From Candidatus Bathyarchaeota archaeon (GTDB taxonomy: Archaea; Thermoproteota; Bathyarchaeia; Bathyarchaeales; Bathycorpusculaceae): DNA of 64,000 nucleotides. Positions 1 to 9,055 of this stretch are shown here, one piece after another (positions within the stretch are counted from its first letter, which is position 1; the number at the start of each line of letters is the position of its first letter). The DNA lies in NCBI GenBank assembly GCA_026014735.1, contig JAOZHT010000001.1:1054001-1118000 (forward strand), in the 5' to 3' direction. Below the pieces are notes generated by a model. It did not search any database, had not been told where the DNA came from, and worked only from the letters and a program-made list of their open reading frames with translations. The translations under genes were made by a program, and so were the position numbers.

Positions 1-135
1 ACCACCCCCGGCGGAACAACCATCGAAGCCATCTATCAGATCGAGCAGAGCCAAATCCGACCCGCCATGATACGAGCCATCGAAGAAGCCACCAAAAAAA
101 GCCAAACCATCCGAGAAAAACTCAACCTCACATAG
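1..135 (+). CDS. proC: Pyrroline-5-carboxylate reductase, C-terminal end (partial)
   Basis: Frame 1 is open from the window edge to a TAG at 133-135 and gives 44 residues. It begins TTPGGTTIEAI and continues with alternating charged helices. The PGGTT segment is the hallmark of the C-terminal dimerisation domain of ProC, which reduces pyrroline-5-carboxylate to proline with NAD(P)H. Only the last helices are present, so the cofactor domain cannot be checked. The HAD phosphatase gene starts 8 nt downstream on the same strand, which suggests cotranscription. Confidence 0.75.
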   Translation, partial: TTPGGTTIEAIYQIEQSQIRPAMIRAIEEATKKSQTIREKLNLT

Positions 136-143
136 GCCCAGCC

Positions 144-800
144 ATGTTTAACGCGGCAATTTTTGATTGGGACGGCACCTTAGCAGATACAAGACCTGCA
201 ATCGTGGTTTCCTTCCAGCGGGCACTCAAAGAAATCAGCCTAACCGTCCCCACACAGTACATCGAACGCAGAATCGGCATTGGTGCAGCGGAGACTTTCC
301 GCGCCATTCTTGAAGCAGCTAACAGGCGGGTAGATGAGAAAGTGGTTAAGCAGCTTGTTGAACGCAAAAGCCAAATCCAGATTCAGCTAGCCGACGAGGT
401 TGCGCTGTTTGAGGGCACACGGGAGCTGCTGGCGGCGCTTCAGGGCAAAGTGAAGGTGGGGTTGGCGTCGATGAATAACCGCAAAGTCATCATGCATCTG
501 CTTGAGGTTAAGGGTTTAGCGGACTGCTTCGATGCGGTTTTAACGGTTGAGGCAGTTAGCCGCTCTAAGCCTGACCCCGAGATTTTCCTCCGAACCGCCG
601 AGCAGTTAAAGGCGGATCCGAGTGCCTGTGTGGTCTTTGAGGACTCGATTTTCGGGGTTAAAGCAGCCAAATCCGCTGGGATGAACTGTGTGGCGGTTAC
701 AACCGGCGTCTACGGCGGCGAGGAACTTGCCTCCGCAAATCCTGATTTAGTCGTTAAAAACCTGCTGGACCCCCATATTCTCGATTTCGTGCTTAGATGA
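144..800 (+). CDS. HAD-superfamily hydrolase (phosphoglycolate phosphatase-like)
   Basis: A 218-residue soluble protein of normal size for a subfamily IA HAD phosphatase. Motif I is FDWDGT, with nucleophile Asp8 and acid/base Asp10. A helical cap covers about residues 15-80. Motif IV lies in VFEDSIFGVKAA, followed by a typical AGM segment. These enzymes hydrolyse phosphomonoesters such as phosphoglycolate or sugar phosphates in the cytoplasm; the substrate cannot be read from sequence. The ATG start is 8 nt after the proC stop, so the two are probably cotranscribed. Confidence 0.85.
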   Translation: MFNAAIFDWDGTLADTRPAIVVSFQRALKEISLTVPTQYIERRIGIGAAETFRAILEAANRRVDEKVVKQLVERKSQIQIQLADEVALFEGTRELLAALQGKVKVGLASMNNRKVIMHLLEVKGLADCFDAVLTVEAVSRSKPDPEIFLRTAEQLKADPSACVVFEDSIFGVKAAKSAGMNCVAVTTGVYGGEELASANPDLVVKNLLDPHILDFVLR

Positions 801-897
801 ACTGTTGCTTGTTGTAGTGCACGCGCAGTCACATAGCTTTAAACATATTTTAAATACAGTATAGAATGCTCTCAAACACTGAAAGGAAGACCACGTT

Positions 898-1158
898 TTG
901 ACAGAGTCAAACAAAAAAACCGCTCCTATATATCAGGTACTGCTACTCGACAATGACAGCAGCCAAAACGTAGAGGTCCATGAAGCCGAAAACGTTGATT
1001 TCAGCAAAGTAAAAATGCATCTGCAAAGCGGCGGCTCAGTCTTCATCACCAGTCGCGCAACACAGAAGCTTCTGCCCTCTTTTAAGGCGCAGACAAACTA
1101 CAATCGAAGCCGAAAAACGCTTGGAATACTCTTCCATCAGCACCTGAGAAGCCAATGA
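898..1158 (+). CDS. Hypothetical small basic protein
   Basis: 86 residues starting at TTG, preceded by a purine-rich GAAAGGAAG stretch that can act as a ribosome-binding site. I recognise no family. The middle reads like a beta-alpha unit (YQVLLLDND, SVFITSR), followed by a basic C-terminus rich in Asn, Arg and His. No membrane segment or cysteine is present. It stands alone, with a long inverted repeat just after its stop and the convergent P-type ATPase beyond that. Its coding status rests mainly on the intact frame and the start context. Confidence 0.5.
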   Translation: MTESNKKTAPIYQVLLLDNDSSQNVEVHEAENVDFSKVKMHLQSGGSVFITSRATQKLLPSFKAQTNYNRSRKTLGILFHQHLRSQ

Positions 1159-1161
1159 CCA

Positions 1162-1228
1162 TGTAGCGTGCATCCACAGATTCCCTTTACCCCCCTCTCT
1201 CTTCCGAATTTTTTGGGTGCACGCTGCA
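1162..1228 (+). other. Long inverted repeat (about 14-bp stem) after a stop codon
   Basis: Bases 1162-1175 pair with 1215-1228. Eight perfect central pairs (AGCGTGCA with TGCACGCT) are extended on both sides with two wobble pairs. The 39-nt loop is almost all pyrimidine followed by a T run. The element begins 3 nt after the stop of the 86-residue protein, in a convergent region. It may be a transcript 3' end or a processing site. Confidence 0.4.
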
Positions 1229-1328
1229 CCTGTTAACCTATAATTGCCTTCAAAGTTTTCTGCTGTTGAAACAAATCTCGCCAGTTCTTAATGATCAATA
1301 AAGGAAGGTTACCCCCTATTCTCGGGGT

Positions 1329-4094
1329 TTAGTTCTCGCCGGACTTGGCTGTTGCAGTTGCCGTCTTGGTGAAGAATTTACGCACCACCAGCTTACGTAT
1401 TTCCTCGGCGAAGACCACAGCCAACGGCAGCAAGAGCAGATAGAGCCAATCCATCAAGTTCAGTCCCGTAGTGCCGAATACACCCTGCAGCAGCGGCACG
1501 TAGACTAACACGGCTAGTATGGAGAGTTGCGCGATTATGCCCCATATTATCCATTTATTCTTGGCGAGGCTGGCCCTGAAGATGGATTGCTTGCTGGTTC
1601 GGCACGCTAAAACGTTCCCTGCCTGCGCAACAACTATGCCCGCAAACGTCATGGTGACACCATGTATGTAGAGGGGGTCGTTTGCTGCCAGCGGCATACC
1701 AAACTGCCAGCCGCCCATCATCCATGTGCTCAAGCAGCCATAGAGGGCTCCTACGGCGATGATGGAACCGATGTAGAGCGAACGCGCGAAAACTTTGCCT
1801 GTGAAGAGTCGTTCTTTGACGCTTCTTGGCGGCTCCTCCATGATGCCTGCTTCAGGCGGCTCACGGCTCAACGCTAAGCTGGGGATGACGTCTATGGCGA
1901 GGTCAATGACGAGGATTTGCACCACCAGTAACGGTAGCGGAATCGCGAAAACGCTTGTAGATAAAACTGCGAATATAACGTATGGGATGAGCTCTGCCAT
2001 GTTATGGGAGAAGACGTAAACGATGAATTTGCGGATGTTCTCGTAGATGGCTCTGCCTGACTCGACGGCTTTAACGATGGATGCAAAACTGTCATTGAGC
2101 AGAACAATATCTGCGGCTTCCCGAGCAACATCAGTGCCTGACGCGCCCATGGCGACGCCTATGTCGGCTTCCTTAAGCGAAGGAGCATCGTTGGCACCGT
2201 CACCGGTTACCGCTACAATTTCGGCGCTTTTCTTAAGTAGCTTGACAATGCGAAGTTTCTGCTCGGGCGAAACCCGGGCGAAAATCACGTTTCCCTTTTT
2301 AACCTCGTCAGCTATGGCTTGGTCGTTCAATTCTTCCAAGTTGACGCCTGTGATTACTTTGCATTCGCCTTTCTGGACGATACCTACTTCCTGGGCGATG
2401 ACCTCCGCTGTGGGACCATAGTCGCCTGTGATGATAACCGTTTTTATGCCTGCCCGCTTTGCCTTAAGCACGGCATCCTTGACTTCTATTCTAGGCGGGT
2501 CACGCATCGCGGCTATTCCAACAAAGACCAGTTCTTTCTCGACGTCTACACCTTTATGGTAGGCTTCTTTGGGCATGCGTTTGTAAGCCATGGCGATGAC
2601 CCGCAAGCCCTCTGCTGCGAACTCGTTGATTTTGGCTTCTATCTCATCTATGGTTTCCTGCGTCATTACCTCTTCTTTTCCATCTACCAAAACCCGATTG
2701 CTCAGTTCCAGCAGGACTCTTGGTGCGCCCTTTGTGAAAACCAACACGTCACCGTTGAGGGCATGAATGGTGCTCATGCGTTTCCGCTCGAAACTAAACG
2801 GCCAAATGTCAACCGTGGGCTTTTCGTTGGTGAGTTCGTCGATGTTTTGCCCATACTTTAAGGCGGCAACAAGCAAGGCGCCGTCAGTTGGGTCGCCGAT
2901 GACGCTCCAGTTATGATTTCGGTCAGTGGGGGCGCAGACTTTTGAGCTGTTGCAGAGAGCGGCAATTTCAAGGAGTTTATCTAGAGATTTAGTTTCACCG
3001 GCCTGCAGCGGTTCCCCGTTTATAGTGAAGTCGCCTACTGGCATGTAGCCTAGGCCTGAAACTTCGATAACTCGGTTTTTAACCCAGAGTTTGTTAACGG
3101 TCATTTCGCCTTTGGTTATGGTGCCGGTTTTGTCGGTGCAGATCACAGTGACGCTGCCCAATGTCTGCACTGCCGAGAGGCGTTTGACCAGCACATTCTG
3201 TTTAACCATCTTGAGCACGTTAATGGCTAAGGCGCTGGAAACGGTGACCTGTAAGCCCTCGGGGACGCAGGCAACCATGACGCCGATCATGAAAAGGAAA
3301 CTGGTTCCTGGAGGCACCTTTAGGAACAGATAGCTTGCAATGAAGAACGCGATGCCCACGATGACTGCGACGATGAAGTCGAATTTTGCCATCGATGCGA
3401 TTTCTTTCTGTAAGGGGCTGTCTTCTTGCTGTATGGTTTGGGTTAAGCTTGCGATTCTGCCGAATTGTGTCGCCATCCCCGTTGCGTAGGCGACTGCTTT
3501 GCCCTGTCCCTTCGCGACGCTGGTGCTCATGAAGACTAGGTTGGGCGCGTAGAGGTAGGCTTTCTCGACGGTTTTGACCGTTTCGGGCGATCGAGGCTGA
3601 GGCTCGGATTCACCTGTTAGGGGTACATTGTTTGTCCACAGGTCAAAGGCTTCGATTAAGCGTGCATCGGCTGGTACGCGGTCGCCTTCTTCAAGCTGAA
3701 TGATGTCACCGGGCACAATTTCTCTGACTGAAATCTTTTTGAGTTCACCATCCCGCATAACCTTGGCGTACTCAGGCATCCAGCTTTTGAGTGTCTCCAT
3801 TGCTTTTTCAGCGCGTGACTCTTGGAACATGCTGATGATTATGTTAACGAAAACCACGGCTAAAATGATGACGCCCAACGAGGGGCTGTCACTTAGGAAA
3901 GACAGGATCGCAGCGAATATCAGCAGAATACCGAAGAGGTCGCGGAGGTGCTTGATAAATTTGGTGAGATAGGGAAGCTGGCGGCGCTCGGTGAGTTTGT
4001 TGTAGCCGTACTTTTTGAGGCGCAGTCTAGCTTCTTGGCTGCTTAAACCTTCAGGCGACGTTTTTAGGTCGTCGAAAACTCCCTCAATCGGCAT
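1329..4094 (-). CDS. P-type cation-transporting ATPase (P2 type, Ca2+-like)
   Basis: A membrane pump with all P-type ATPase landmarks: an N-terminal cation_ATPase_N-like segment, the TGES actuator motif, the phosphorylated DKTGT (about Asp321), TGDYGPTA, and the hinge TGDGANDAPSLKEADIG. About ten membrane helices fit the P2 group (Ca2+ or Na+/K+ type), including the CVPEG element in helix 4. The ion itself is not certain. The frame opens at a TTG (4112), but a TATA box at 4113-4120 abuts that codon. The ATG at 4094 lies where a leaderless transcript should begin, so I chose it (921 residues). Confidence 0.88.
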   Translation of the reverse strand: MPIEGVFDDLKTSPEGLSSQEARLRLKKYGYNKLTERRQLPYLTKFIKHLRDLFGILLIFAAILSFLSDSPSLGVIILAVVFVNIIISMFQESRAEKAMETLKSWMPEYAKVMRDGELKKISVREIVPGDIIQLEEGDRVPADARLIEAFDLWTNNVPLTGESEPQPRSPETVKTVEKAYLYAPNLVFMSTSVAKGQGKAVAYATGMATQFGRIASLTQTIQQEDSPLQKEIASMAKFDFIVAVIVGIAFFIASYLFLKVPPGTSFLFMIGVMVACVPEGLQVTVSSALAINVLKMVKQNVLVKRLSAVQTLGSVTVICTDKTGTITKGEMTVNKLWVKNRVIEVSGLGYMPVGDFTINGEPLQAGETKSLDKLLEIAALCNSSKVCAPTDRNHNWSVIGDPTDGALLVAALKYGQNIDELTNEKPTVDIWPFSFERKRMSTIHALNGDVLVFTKGAPRVLLELSNRVLVDGKEEVMTQETIDEIEAKINEFAAEGLRVIAMAYKRMPKEAYHKGVDVEKELVFVGIAAMRDPPRIEVKDAVLKAKRAGIKTVIITGDYGPTAEVIAQEVGIVQKGECKVITGVNLEELNDQAIADEVKKGNVIFARVSPEQKLRIVKLLKKSAEIVAVTGDGANDAPSLKEADIGVAMGASGTDVAREAADIVLLNDSFASIVKAVESGRAIYENIRKFIVYVFSHNMAELIPYVIFAVLSTSVFAIPLPLLVVQILVIDLAIDVIPSLALSREPPEAGIMEEPPRSVKERLFTGKVFARSLYIGSIIAVGALYGCLSTWMMGGWQFGMPLAANDPLYIHGVTMTFAGIVVAQAGNVLACRTSKQSIFRASLAKNKWIIWGIIAQLSILAVLVYVPLLQGVFGTTGLNLMDWLYLLLLPLAVVFAEEIRKLVVRKFFTKTATATAKSGEN

Positions 4095-4112
4095 AGATGC
4101 AGCTTTTTCCAA

Positions 4113-4120
4113 GTATATAA
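4113..4120 (-). promoter_or_regulatory. TATA box of the P2-type ATPase gene
   Basis: On the minus strand the sequence reads TTATATAC. Its centre is about 23 nt from the ATG at 4094, as expected for an archaeal promoter of a leaderless mRNA. It rules against translation starting at the TTG at 4112. Confidence 0.55.
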
Positions 4121-4749
4121 CCGCCGAAACCTAGAAGACCACTGAGTTATCGTTAACTCGAGTGGGGAAATGGACGAATGAAGCGGTGGAGTTATGGACC
4201 AACGCATACTGATTTTGTCGTGAAACCGTTTGATGCCGCATTTGTATCCTCAGCATTTAGATATAGTGCTGTTATTGCAGGTTGTTTTTGCCTTATTGAT
4301 TAATGTGGCATTTAAACTAATCGGAACCGACGCCTCTTTTAGCCGCGAAAACGCCTGCTTCAAGACCGAATTGTTTGCAATCGCTATATTGTGCACTAGA
4401 TTCTCCCCTTTATTTTGCTTCCGTTTTTTTGTTTAAATGAAAATTGAGACCATTTATCCGTTTTTGCGAAGCAGACTTCACTAACTTGCAAAGTCCAGCC
4501 AACCGCTTCCACGGCTAGACACCCGCAAAGCGTCAGGGCAATTCTGGATACTGCACAGACACCGATATGAGATTTACGTATATGTTCCATCTCCCGTTGT
4601 TTCGGAGATTAATGCCATAAAGTTAATAGGCTACAAACTAGATTTCCATGTAGTCTTACCAATTTCATGAGAGACAAAATAATGCTTAAAATAACTAATA
4701 GACAAGCATTTCAAAGTAAAATTTCATGTAAAACGGAGAATGCATAGTT
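4121..4749. other. Intergenic region, no gene recognised
   Basis: This stretch of about 630 bases separates two divergent genes, the ATPase and EF-2. Short open frames exist but lack family resemblance and start signals. I see no tRNA, C/D box pair or strong hairpin. The last 70 bases are A/T rich and should hold the EF-2 promoter; a GGAG lies at 4735-4738, just before the EF-2 ATG. Confidence 0.5.
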
Positions 4750-6966
4750 ATGGCGCGATATAGACAAACAGACGAAATCGTAAAACTGATGAATAATCCC
4801 ACGATCATCCGCAACACCAGCATCATCGCCCACGTGGACCACGGCAAAACTACCTTATCTGACAGCCTCCTTGCCCACGCAGGCATCATTAGCACCCAGA
4901 CCGCTGGGCAGAAGCTTTTCTTGGACAGCTGGGATCTTGAGCAGAAGAGGCAAATGACCGTTTTCGCCTCAAACGTCAGCCTCGTCCACACCTACAACAA
5001 CCAAGATTACCTCATTAACCTCATCGACACCCCCGGACACATCGACTTCTCAGGCGCGGTCACCCGCAGCCTCAGGGCAGTCGACGGCGCGCTCGTCGTC
5101 GTGGACGCGGTGGAGGGACCCATGACCCAGACCGAAACTGTGCTGATGCAGGCGCTACGTGAACGCGTTAAACCCCTCTTATTCATTAACAAAGTTGACC
5201 GCTTAATCAAAGAAATCAAGCTTACCCCCCAGGAAATCCAGAAGAAATTCGCAAAGATTCTTCTCCGAGTCAACACCCTAATCGAGAAGTATGCCCCTCC
5301 AGAGCACAAGAAGGACTGGCAAGTCAGAATCGAGGACAGCCGCGTTGCCTTCGGCTCAGCCCTACACAAATGGGGACTTAACCTTGACCACATGAAAATT
5401 AAGAAGGTCAGCTTCCAAGACATCATCGACGCCTACAGCGGCGACCCAACTGACGTCGGCCGAAAAGTCGATGAACTCAGCAAAAAAGCGCCCCTGCCCG
5501 AGCCTATCCTTGACATGTTCTGCCAGCATCTTCCTAACCCGCTGATAGCTCAACCTTACAGGCAGCCTCAGATTTGGCCAGGCGACCCAGAAAGCGCAGT
5601 CGGCGTCGGCATGGCAAAAGTTGACCCCAACGCCCCTCTGCTCATGTGCATCTCCACCATCGAAGTGGATCCTCACAGCGGCACCGTTGCCATCGGCAGA
5701 ATCTTTAGCGGCGCAATCACCAAAGGCAAAGAAGTCCAGTTGGTCAGCGCCGGACAGAAAGGCACTATTCAGCAGGTATTCATGAGTATGGCAACTGACC
5801 GCGTTTTCATCGACCGTGTTCCAGCAGGCAACATCGGCGCCATCTCAGGGCTACCAGCTTTGCACGTGGGCGAAACCGTCGGTGAAGCAGGCGTAGAAAT
5901 CCACAGCTTTGAAGGCTTACAATATGTTTCTGACCCCGTCGTCACCGTAGCTGTTGAACCAGAGGATGTCAAAGACCTACCGCTCTTCGACAAAGTCATG
6001 CATAAACTCACAACCGAAGACCCCAACCTGCACTTTACCATGAACAAGGAATCAGGTGAATTCCTCCTCTCAGGCATGGGCGAACTCCACCTTGAAATCA
6101 CCGCTTACCGCATGCAAGAAGCAGGCCTTAAAGTCAAACTCAGCAAACCCATCGTTATCTTCAGAGAAACCATCAGCCACGATTACAAGGGCCCAGCTAT
6201 CATGGGTAAAAGCCCCAACAAACACAACAAGCTCTGGATAACCATCGAGAAACTATCTGACGAAATCATTGAAGCCATCAAATCCGAGAAAATCACTGAT
6301 ATGCAAAGCAGAGATGAACGCACCAAGACTCTGCGTGCGCTCGGCTGGGACGCAGACGAAGCAAAGGGCGCTGTGGCTGTTGAGGAAAACAACATCCTTG
6401 TCAACCGCATCAAAGGACGCCAGTACGTGGAAGAAATCCTCGACCACATAAAAACTGGGTTCCGCGAAGCAGTCCACACCAGTCCACTGGCGAAAGAGCC
6501 TGCGTATGGTCTGAAAATCAACTTGGAAGATATCACCCTCCACGAGGACCCAGTCCACCGCGGCCCCGCACAAGCCATCCCCATGACTTGGAGACCCATC
6601 TACTGCGCCATACTCCTATCTGACCCCAAGCTGCTTGAACCCATCATGAGTTTTGAATGCAAAGTCCCCAGCGAATTCGTCAGCAGCGTCATCACCTTGC
6701 TTAACAAACGCCGCGGCAAAATCATCGATATGCCCAGTGAAGAAGACATGATCACCGTTAAAGCAGAAATGCCGGTGTCTGAAAGCTTCGGTATCGCCGA
6801 TGAATTGCGCAGCAGCACACAGGGACGCGCCTTCTGGGCTACCCAGTTTAGCAGGTGGGCATACGTTCCAGAGCAGATGCAAGCCGACACCGTTAAGAAG
6901 ATCCGCGAACGCAGAGGCCTATCGCCGATTCCGCCAAAGCCAGAAGAATATTTCGAGAACGAGTAA
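4750..6966 (+). CDS. fusA: Translation elongation factor 2 (aEF-2)
   Basis: 738 residues, the normal length of archaeal EF-2. It is the GTPase that drives ribosomal translocation. The P-loop AHVDHGKT is at residues 27-34, with DTPGH (switch II) and NKVD (G4) following. Domain IV carries the diphthamide loop: His603 in PVHRGPAQ is the residue converted to diphthamide in other archaea. The consensus there is AIHRG, so the PV pair is a small departure. A GGAG sits 11 nt before the ATG. The gene is monocistronic. Confidence 0.97.
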   Translation: MARYRQTDEIVKLMNNPTIIRNTSIIAHVDHGKTTLSDSLLAHAGIISTQTAGQKLFLDSWDLEQKRQMTVFASNVSLVHTYNNQDYLINLIDTPGHIDFSGAVTRSLRAVDGALVVVDAVEGPMTQTETVLMQALRERVKPLLFINKVDRLIKEIKLTPQEIQKKFAKILLRVNTLIEKYAPPEHKKDWQVRIEDSRVAFGSALHKWGLNLDHMKIKKVSFQDIIDAYSGDPTDVGRKVDELSKKAPLPEPILDMFCQHLPNPLIAQPYRQPQIWPGDPESAVGVGMAKVDPNAPLLMCISTIEVDPHSGTVAIGRIFSGAITKGKEVQLVSAGQKGTIQQVFMSMATDRVFIDRVPAGNIGAISGLPALHVGETVGEAGVEIHSFEGLQYVSDPVVTVAVEPEDVKDLPLFDKVMHKLTTEDPNLHFTMNKESGEFLLSGMGELHLEITAYRMQEAGLKVKLSKPIVIFRETISHDYKGPAIMGKSPNKHNKLWITIEKLSDEIIEAIKSEKITDMQSRDERTKTLRALGWDADEAKGAVAVEENNILVNRIKGRQYVEEILDHIKTGFREAVHTSPLAKEPAYGLKINLEDITLHEDPVHRGPAQAIPMTWRPIYCAILLSDPKLLEPIMSFECKVPSEFVSSVITLLNKRRGKIIDMPSEEDMITVKAEMPVSESFGIADELRSSTQGRAFWATQFSRWAYVPEQMQADTVKKIRERRGLSPIPPKPEEYFENE

Positions 6967-7002
6967 ACCTACTCTTCTCCCCACTAGTTTTCTCTTTTAA
7001 AT

Positions 7003-7362
7003 TTAACTTTCTGCATTCTCTACGTTTCGGCACTCAACCTTTGTCTCTGAACGCGGCTGCGCACCGGGGGTGCTGTCGCTCTCCCGTGCAAACCGTGTTT
7101 CACCTACATTGTAGGCGCCCATGGATTCTGCGCCCTTATAACTGGCGTGTGCCTTGTCGATGTCATCTTGGAGACGCCGCAGTTCCACATCGGTTTCCTC
7201 ATGGATTTTTTTTGCTGACCATCCATCCTCGACCCTGCCCTCCACGCGCTCGGCGACTTCCTCTGCGACCCGCGGGGGAAGCCCTGCAGCTTTGAGGCTT
7301 TCTTGAACTTCGTTGCGGTCAAACTCCTGTTTTTTTCCGCTTTCATCGTAAACCTTAACCAA
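7003..7362 (-). CDS. ATP-cone-like domain protein
   Basis: Residues 1-70 resemble the ATP-cone: a KVYDESGKKQEF strand pair, a helix with PPRVAEEVAERVE, then WSAKKIHEETDVEL. That regulatory domain binds adenine nucleotides in ribonucleotide reductases and NrdR. Here it stands alone with a charged, probably disordered tail. The frame is open further upstream, but a GGAGGTG at 7369-7375 lies 6 nt before the TTG at 7362, which fixes the start (119 residues). What it regulates is unknown; no nrd gene is nearby. Confidence 0.6.
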   Translation of the reverse strand: MVKVYDESGKKQEFDRNEVQESLKAAGLPPRVAEEVAERVEGRVEDGWSAKKIHEETDVELRRLQDDIDKAHASYKGAESMGAYNVGETRFARESDSTPGAQPRSETKVECRNVENAES

Positions 7363-7513
7363 AAAATGCACCTCCAAAAGAAGACTTGTTTTCAATCAAC
7401 AGTGGCTTTGTTTAGACTTAAAGCTGTGTGATTGCTCATGTACAGCTACGCATGGTGTGTTTGCGTTTGGGATAAGCTTTAATTTGGCTGAGCATCTAGT
7501 TTGATTGATTGTT

Positions 7514-8107
7514 ATGATTGTAGGTGTATCGGGCAGCCCAAGGCATCAGGCCACCGAGCATGTTCTTGAGGAGGCGCTGTCGATGCTTAGGGAACGGGGC
7601 TACCAAACCCAGCTTTGGACGGTACGCGGGAAATGGATGGAGTTCTGTCAACACTGTGATTTCTGCTTAACCAACAAAGTCTGCACCTACCAAGATGACC
7701 TCGAGGAACTCTACGAGCTCCTCGCGAAAGCTAACGGCATAATCCTGGCGACTCCCGTCTACAACGGCGGCGTCTCAGCTCAGCTTAAAACAGTTATGGA
7801 CCGAACCCGAGCGTTGGTGGCGGCGGATAAGGATTTCTTTAAAGGCAAAGTCGGCATGGGCTTAACGGTGGGCGGCGACCGCGCTGGCGGCCAGGAGCTG
7901 GCGCTTTGGCAAATCCACACCTTCTATGTCATAAACGGCATGATTCCAGTCGGCGGGGGACCCTTCGGCGCGAATTTAGGCGCGAACTTCTGGAGCAAAG
8001 ACACGCTTGAGGGCGTGAAGGCAGATGAGGAGGGGCTGCGGAGTCTGCGCAAGACGGTGAAGCGCTTCGCTGAGTACTTGGAGCTTTACGGTAAAAAAGA
8101 AAAGTAG
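7514..8107 (+). CDS. Iron-sulfur flavoprotein (NADPH-dependent FMN reductase fold)
   Basis: A flavodoxin-fold protein with the phosphate-binding loop GVSGSPR at the N-terminus and TPVYNGGVSAQLK for FMN. It also has the compact cysteine motif CX2CX2CX5C (CQHCDFC plus a later C). That motif defines the Isf family of archaeal electron carriers, which bind a [4Fe-4S] cluster and FMN. Length is 197 residues from the ATG; a TTG three codons upstream is also possible. The archaeoflavoprotein gene follows after 8 nt, and a TATA-like CTTTAATT lies at 7476-7483. Confidence 0.85.
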   Translation: MIVGVSGSPRHQATEHVLEEALSMLRERGYQTQLWTVRGKWMEFCQHCDFCLTNKVCTYQDDLEELYELLAKANGIILATPVYNGGVSAQLKTVMDRTRALVAADKDFFKGKVGMGLTVGGDRAGGQELALWQIHTFYVINGMIPVGGGPFGANLGANFWSKDTLEGVKADEEGLRSLRKTVKRFAEYLELYGKKEK

Positions 8108-8115
8108 GGATAACT

Positions 8116-8697
8116 GTGGCAGAGAAACAAAAAAAACTAAAGGTCGCCTGGGGAATAACGGGCGCCGGCGACAAAATCGCGGAGATAGTTTCAACCATGA
8201 AGGAGCTTAAAGCCGCCTCGGAGGGAAAAGTGGACATTGACGTCTACATCTCCAAGGCCGCCGACATCATGCTAAAATTCTATCGCCTCGACGAGGAGCT
8301 CAAAGCGAGTTTCCCTAAAGTCATTGTTGAAGTGAATTCTAACGTGCCTTTCCTGGCTGGTATGGTGCAGAGCGGCCGATACGAGTTTCTGCTGATAATG
8401 CCTGCTTCCTCTAACACGGTGGCAAAAATCGTTAACAGCATCAGCGATACCCTGCTAACTAACGCCGCGCTTATGGCGCTTAAAGCCTATGTGCCGGTTT
8501 GGATTATGCCTGTAGACTACAAAGAAAGCGTTATCTACACCAAGCTGCCCAACGGCAAAGACATGAAGCTGCGAGTGCGCAAGGAAGAGGCGGCTCAAGT
8601 GCGCGTTTTGGAGGCAATGGAGGATGTGCACGTGTTTGAGAGCCCCCAGAAACTCGCGGATGCATATGTGGCTTGGTTGAAAACAGTGAAGAGTTGA
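8116..8697 (+). CDS. afpA: Archaeoflavoprotein AfpA family
   Basis: 193 residues of the flavoprotein (HFCD-like) fold, with AWGITGAGDKIAEIV at the start and MPASSNTVAKIV as the FMN phosphate site. These features and the overall length match the archaeoflavoprotein family. In Archaeoglobus this protein takes electrons from ferredoxin and can reduce Isf; that is family knowledge, not seen here. It starts at GTG 8 nt after the Isf gene, so the two partners very likely form one operon. The operon ends in a hairpin plus T-run. Confidence 0.8.
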   Translation: MAEKQKKLKVAWGITGAGDKIAEIVSTMKELKAASEGKVDIDVYISKAADIMLKFYRLDEELKASFPKVIVEVNSNVPFLAGMVQSGRYEFLLIMPASSNTVAKIVNSISDTLLTNAALMALKAYVPVWIMPVDYKESVIYTKLPNGKDMKLRVRKEEAAQVRVLEAMEDVHVFESPQKLADAYVAWLKTVKS

Positions 8698-8720
8698 TTG
8701 CTTACTGGCATCCGGGTTTG

Positions 8721-8753
8721 TTGTTGGGTTAAGACAACAAGATTATTTTTTTT
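8721..8753 (+). terminator. Hairpin and T-run terminator of the Isf/AfpA operon
   Basis: TTGTTG at 8721-8726 pairs with CAACAA at 8735-8740 across an 8-nt loop, followed by eight T at 8746-8753. It lies 24 nt after the afpA stop. Confidence 0.6.
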
Positions 8754-8770
8754 CCTTGGCGGCTGTGGTT

Positions 8771-9013
8771 TTAAGACCTGAAGTTGTAGATTTCGATGCT
8801 GTCGAAGTCTTCTTTGATTTGGTAGCTGTATTTTCTGGCGATTTCTTTGACTGCGGCTTTGTCGGTTGAATTCATTGACCCTTTGATGAGTACTCTGTAG
8901 TCTGTGGTGTTTTGGTTTTGGGCCTGAAATGTAACGGCTTCGGGTGACATTTCTTTGCATTGGATTAAAAGTTCTTTTAGATATGCCACGGCGTCCTTGC
9001 GATTCACGGGCAT
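8771..9013 (-). CDS. Small hypothetical protein, related to 10668-10934
   Basis: 80 residues with no recognised family. The frame extends upstream to a GTG at 9055, but a strong TATA box (ATATATATT-like, 9038-9048) lies inside that extension. Its spacing to the ATG at 9013 is that of a leaderless gene, so I chose this start. The second half (YRVLIKGSMN through EIARKY to EIYNF) resembles the small protein at 10668-10934. Both surround the histidine kinase, suggesting a shared signalling role; this is inference. Confidence 0.6.
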   Translation of the reverse strand: MPVNRKDAVAYLKELLIQCKEMSPEAVTFQAQNQNTTDYRVLIKGSMNSTDKAAVKEIARKYSYQIKEDFDSIEIYNFRS

Positions 9014-9037
9014 CCCCAGTATCCTGTCTTGAAGGAT

Positions 9038-9048
9038 AATATATATTC
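9038..9048 (-). promoter_or_regulatory. TATA box of the 80-residue protein gene
   Basis: A run of alternating A/T (AATATATATT) is centred about 30 nt upstream of the ATG at 9013 on the minus strand. This is the expected distance for an archaeal leaderless or near-leaderless promoter. Confidence 0.55.
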
Positions 9049-9055
9049 TTTTCAC

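Noticed and set aside
4230-4590. Short frames between the ATPase and EF-2
   Set aside because: Overlapping on both strands, no start signals, composition unlike neighbours.
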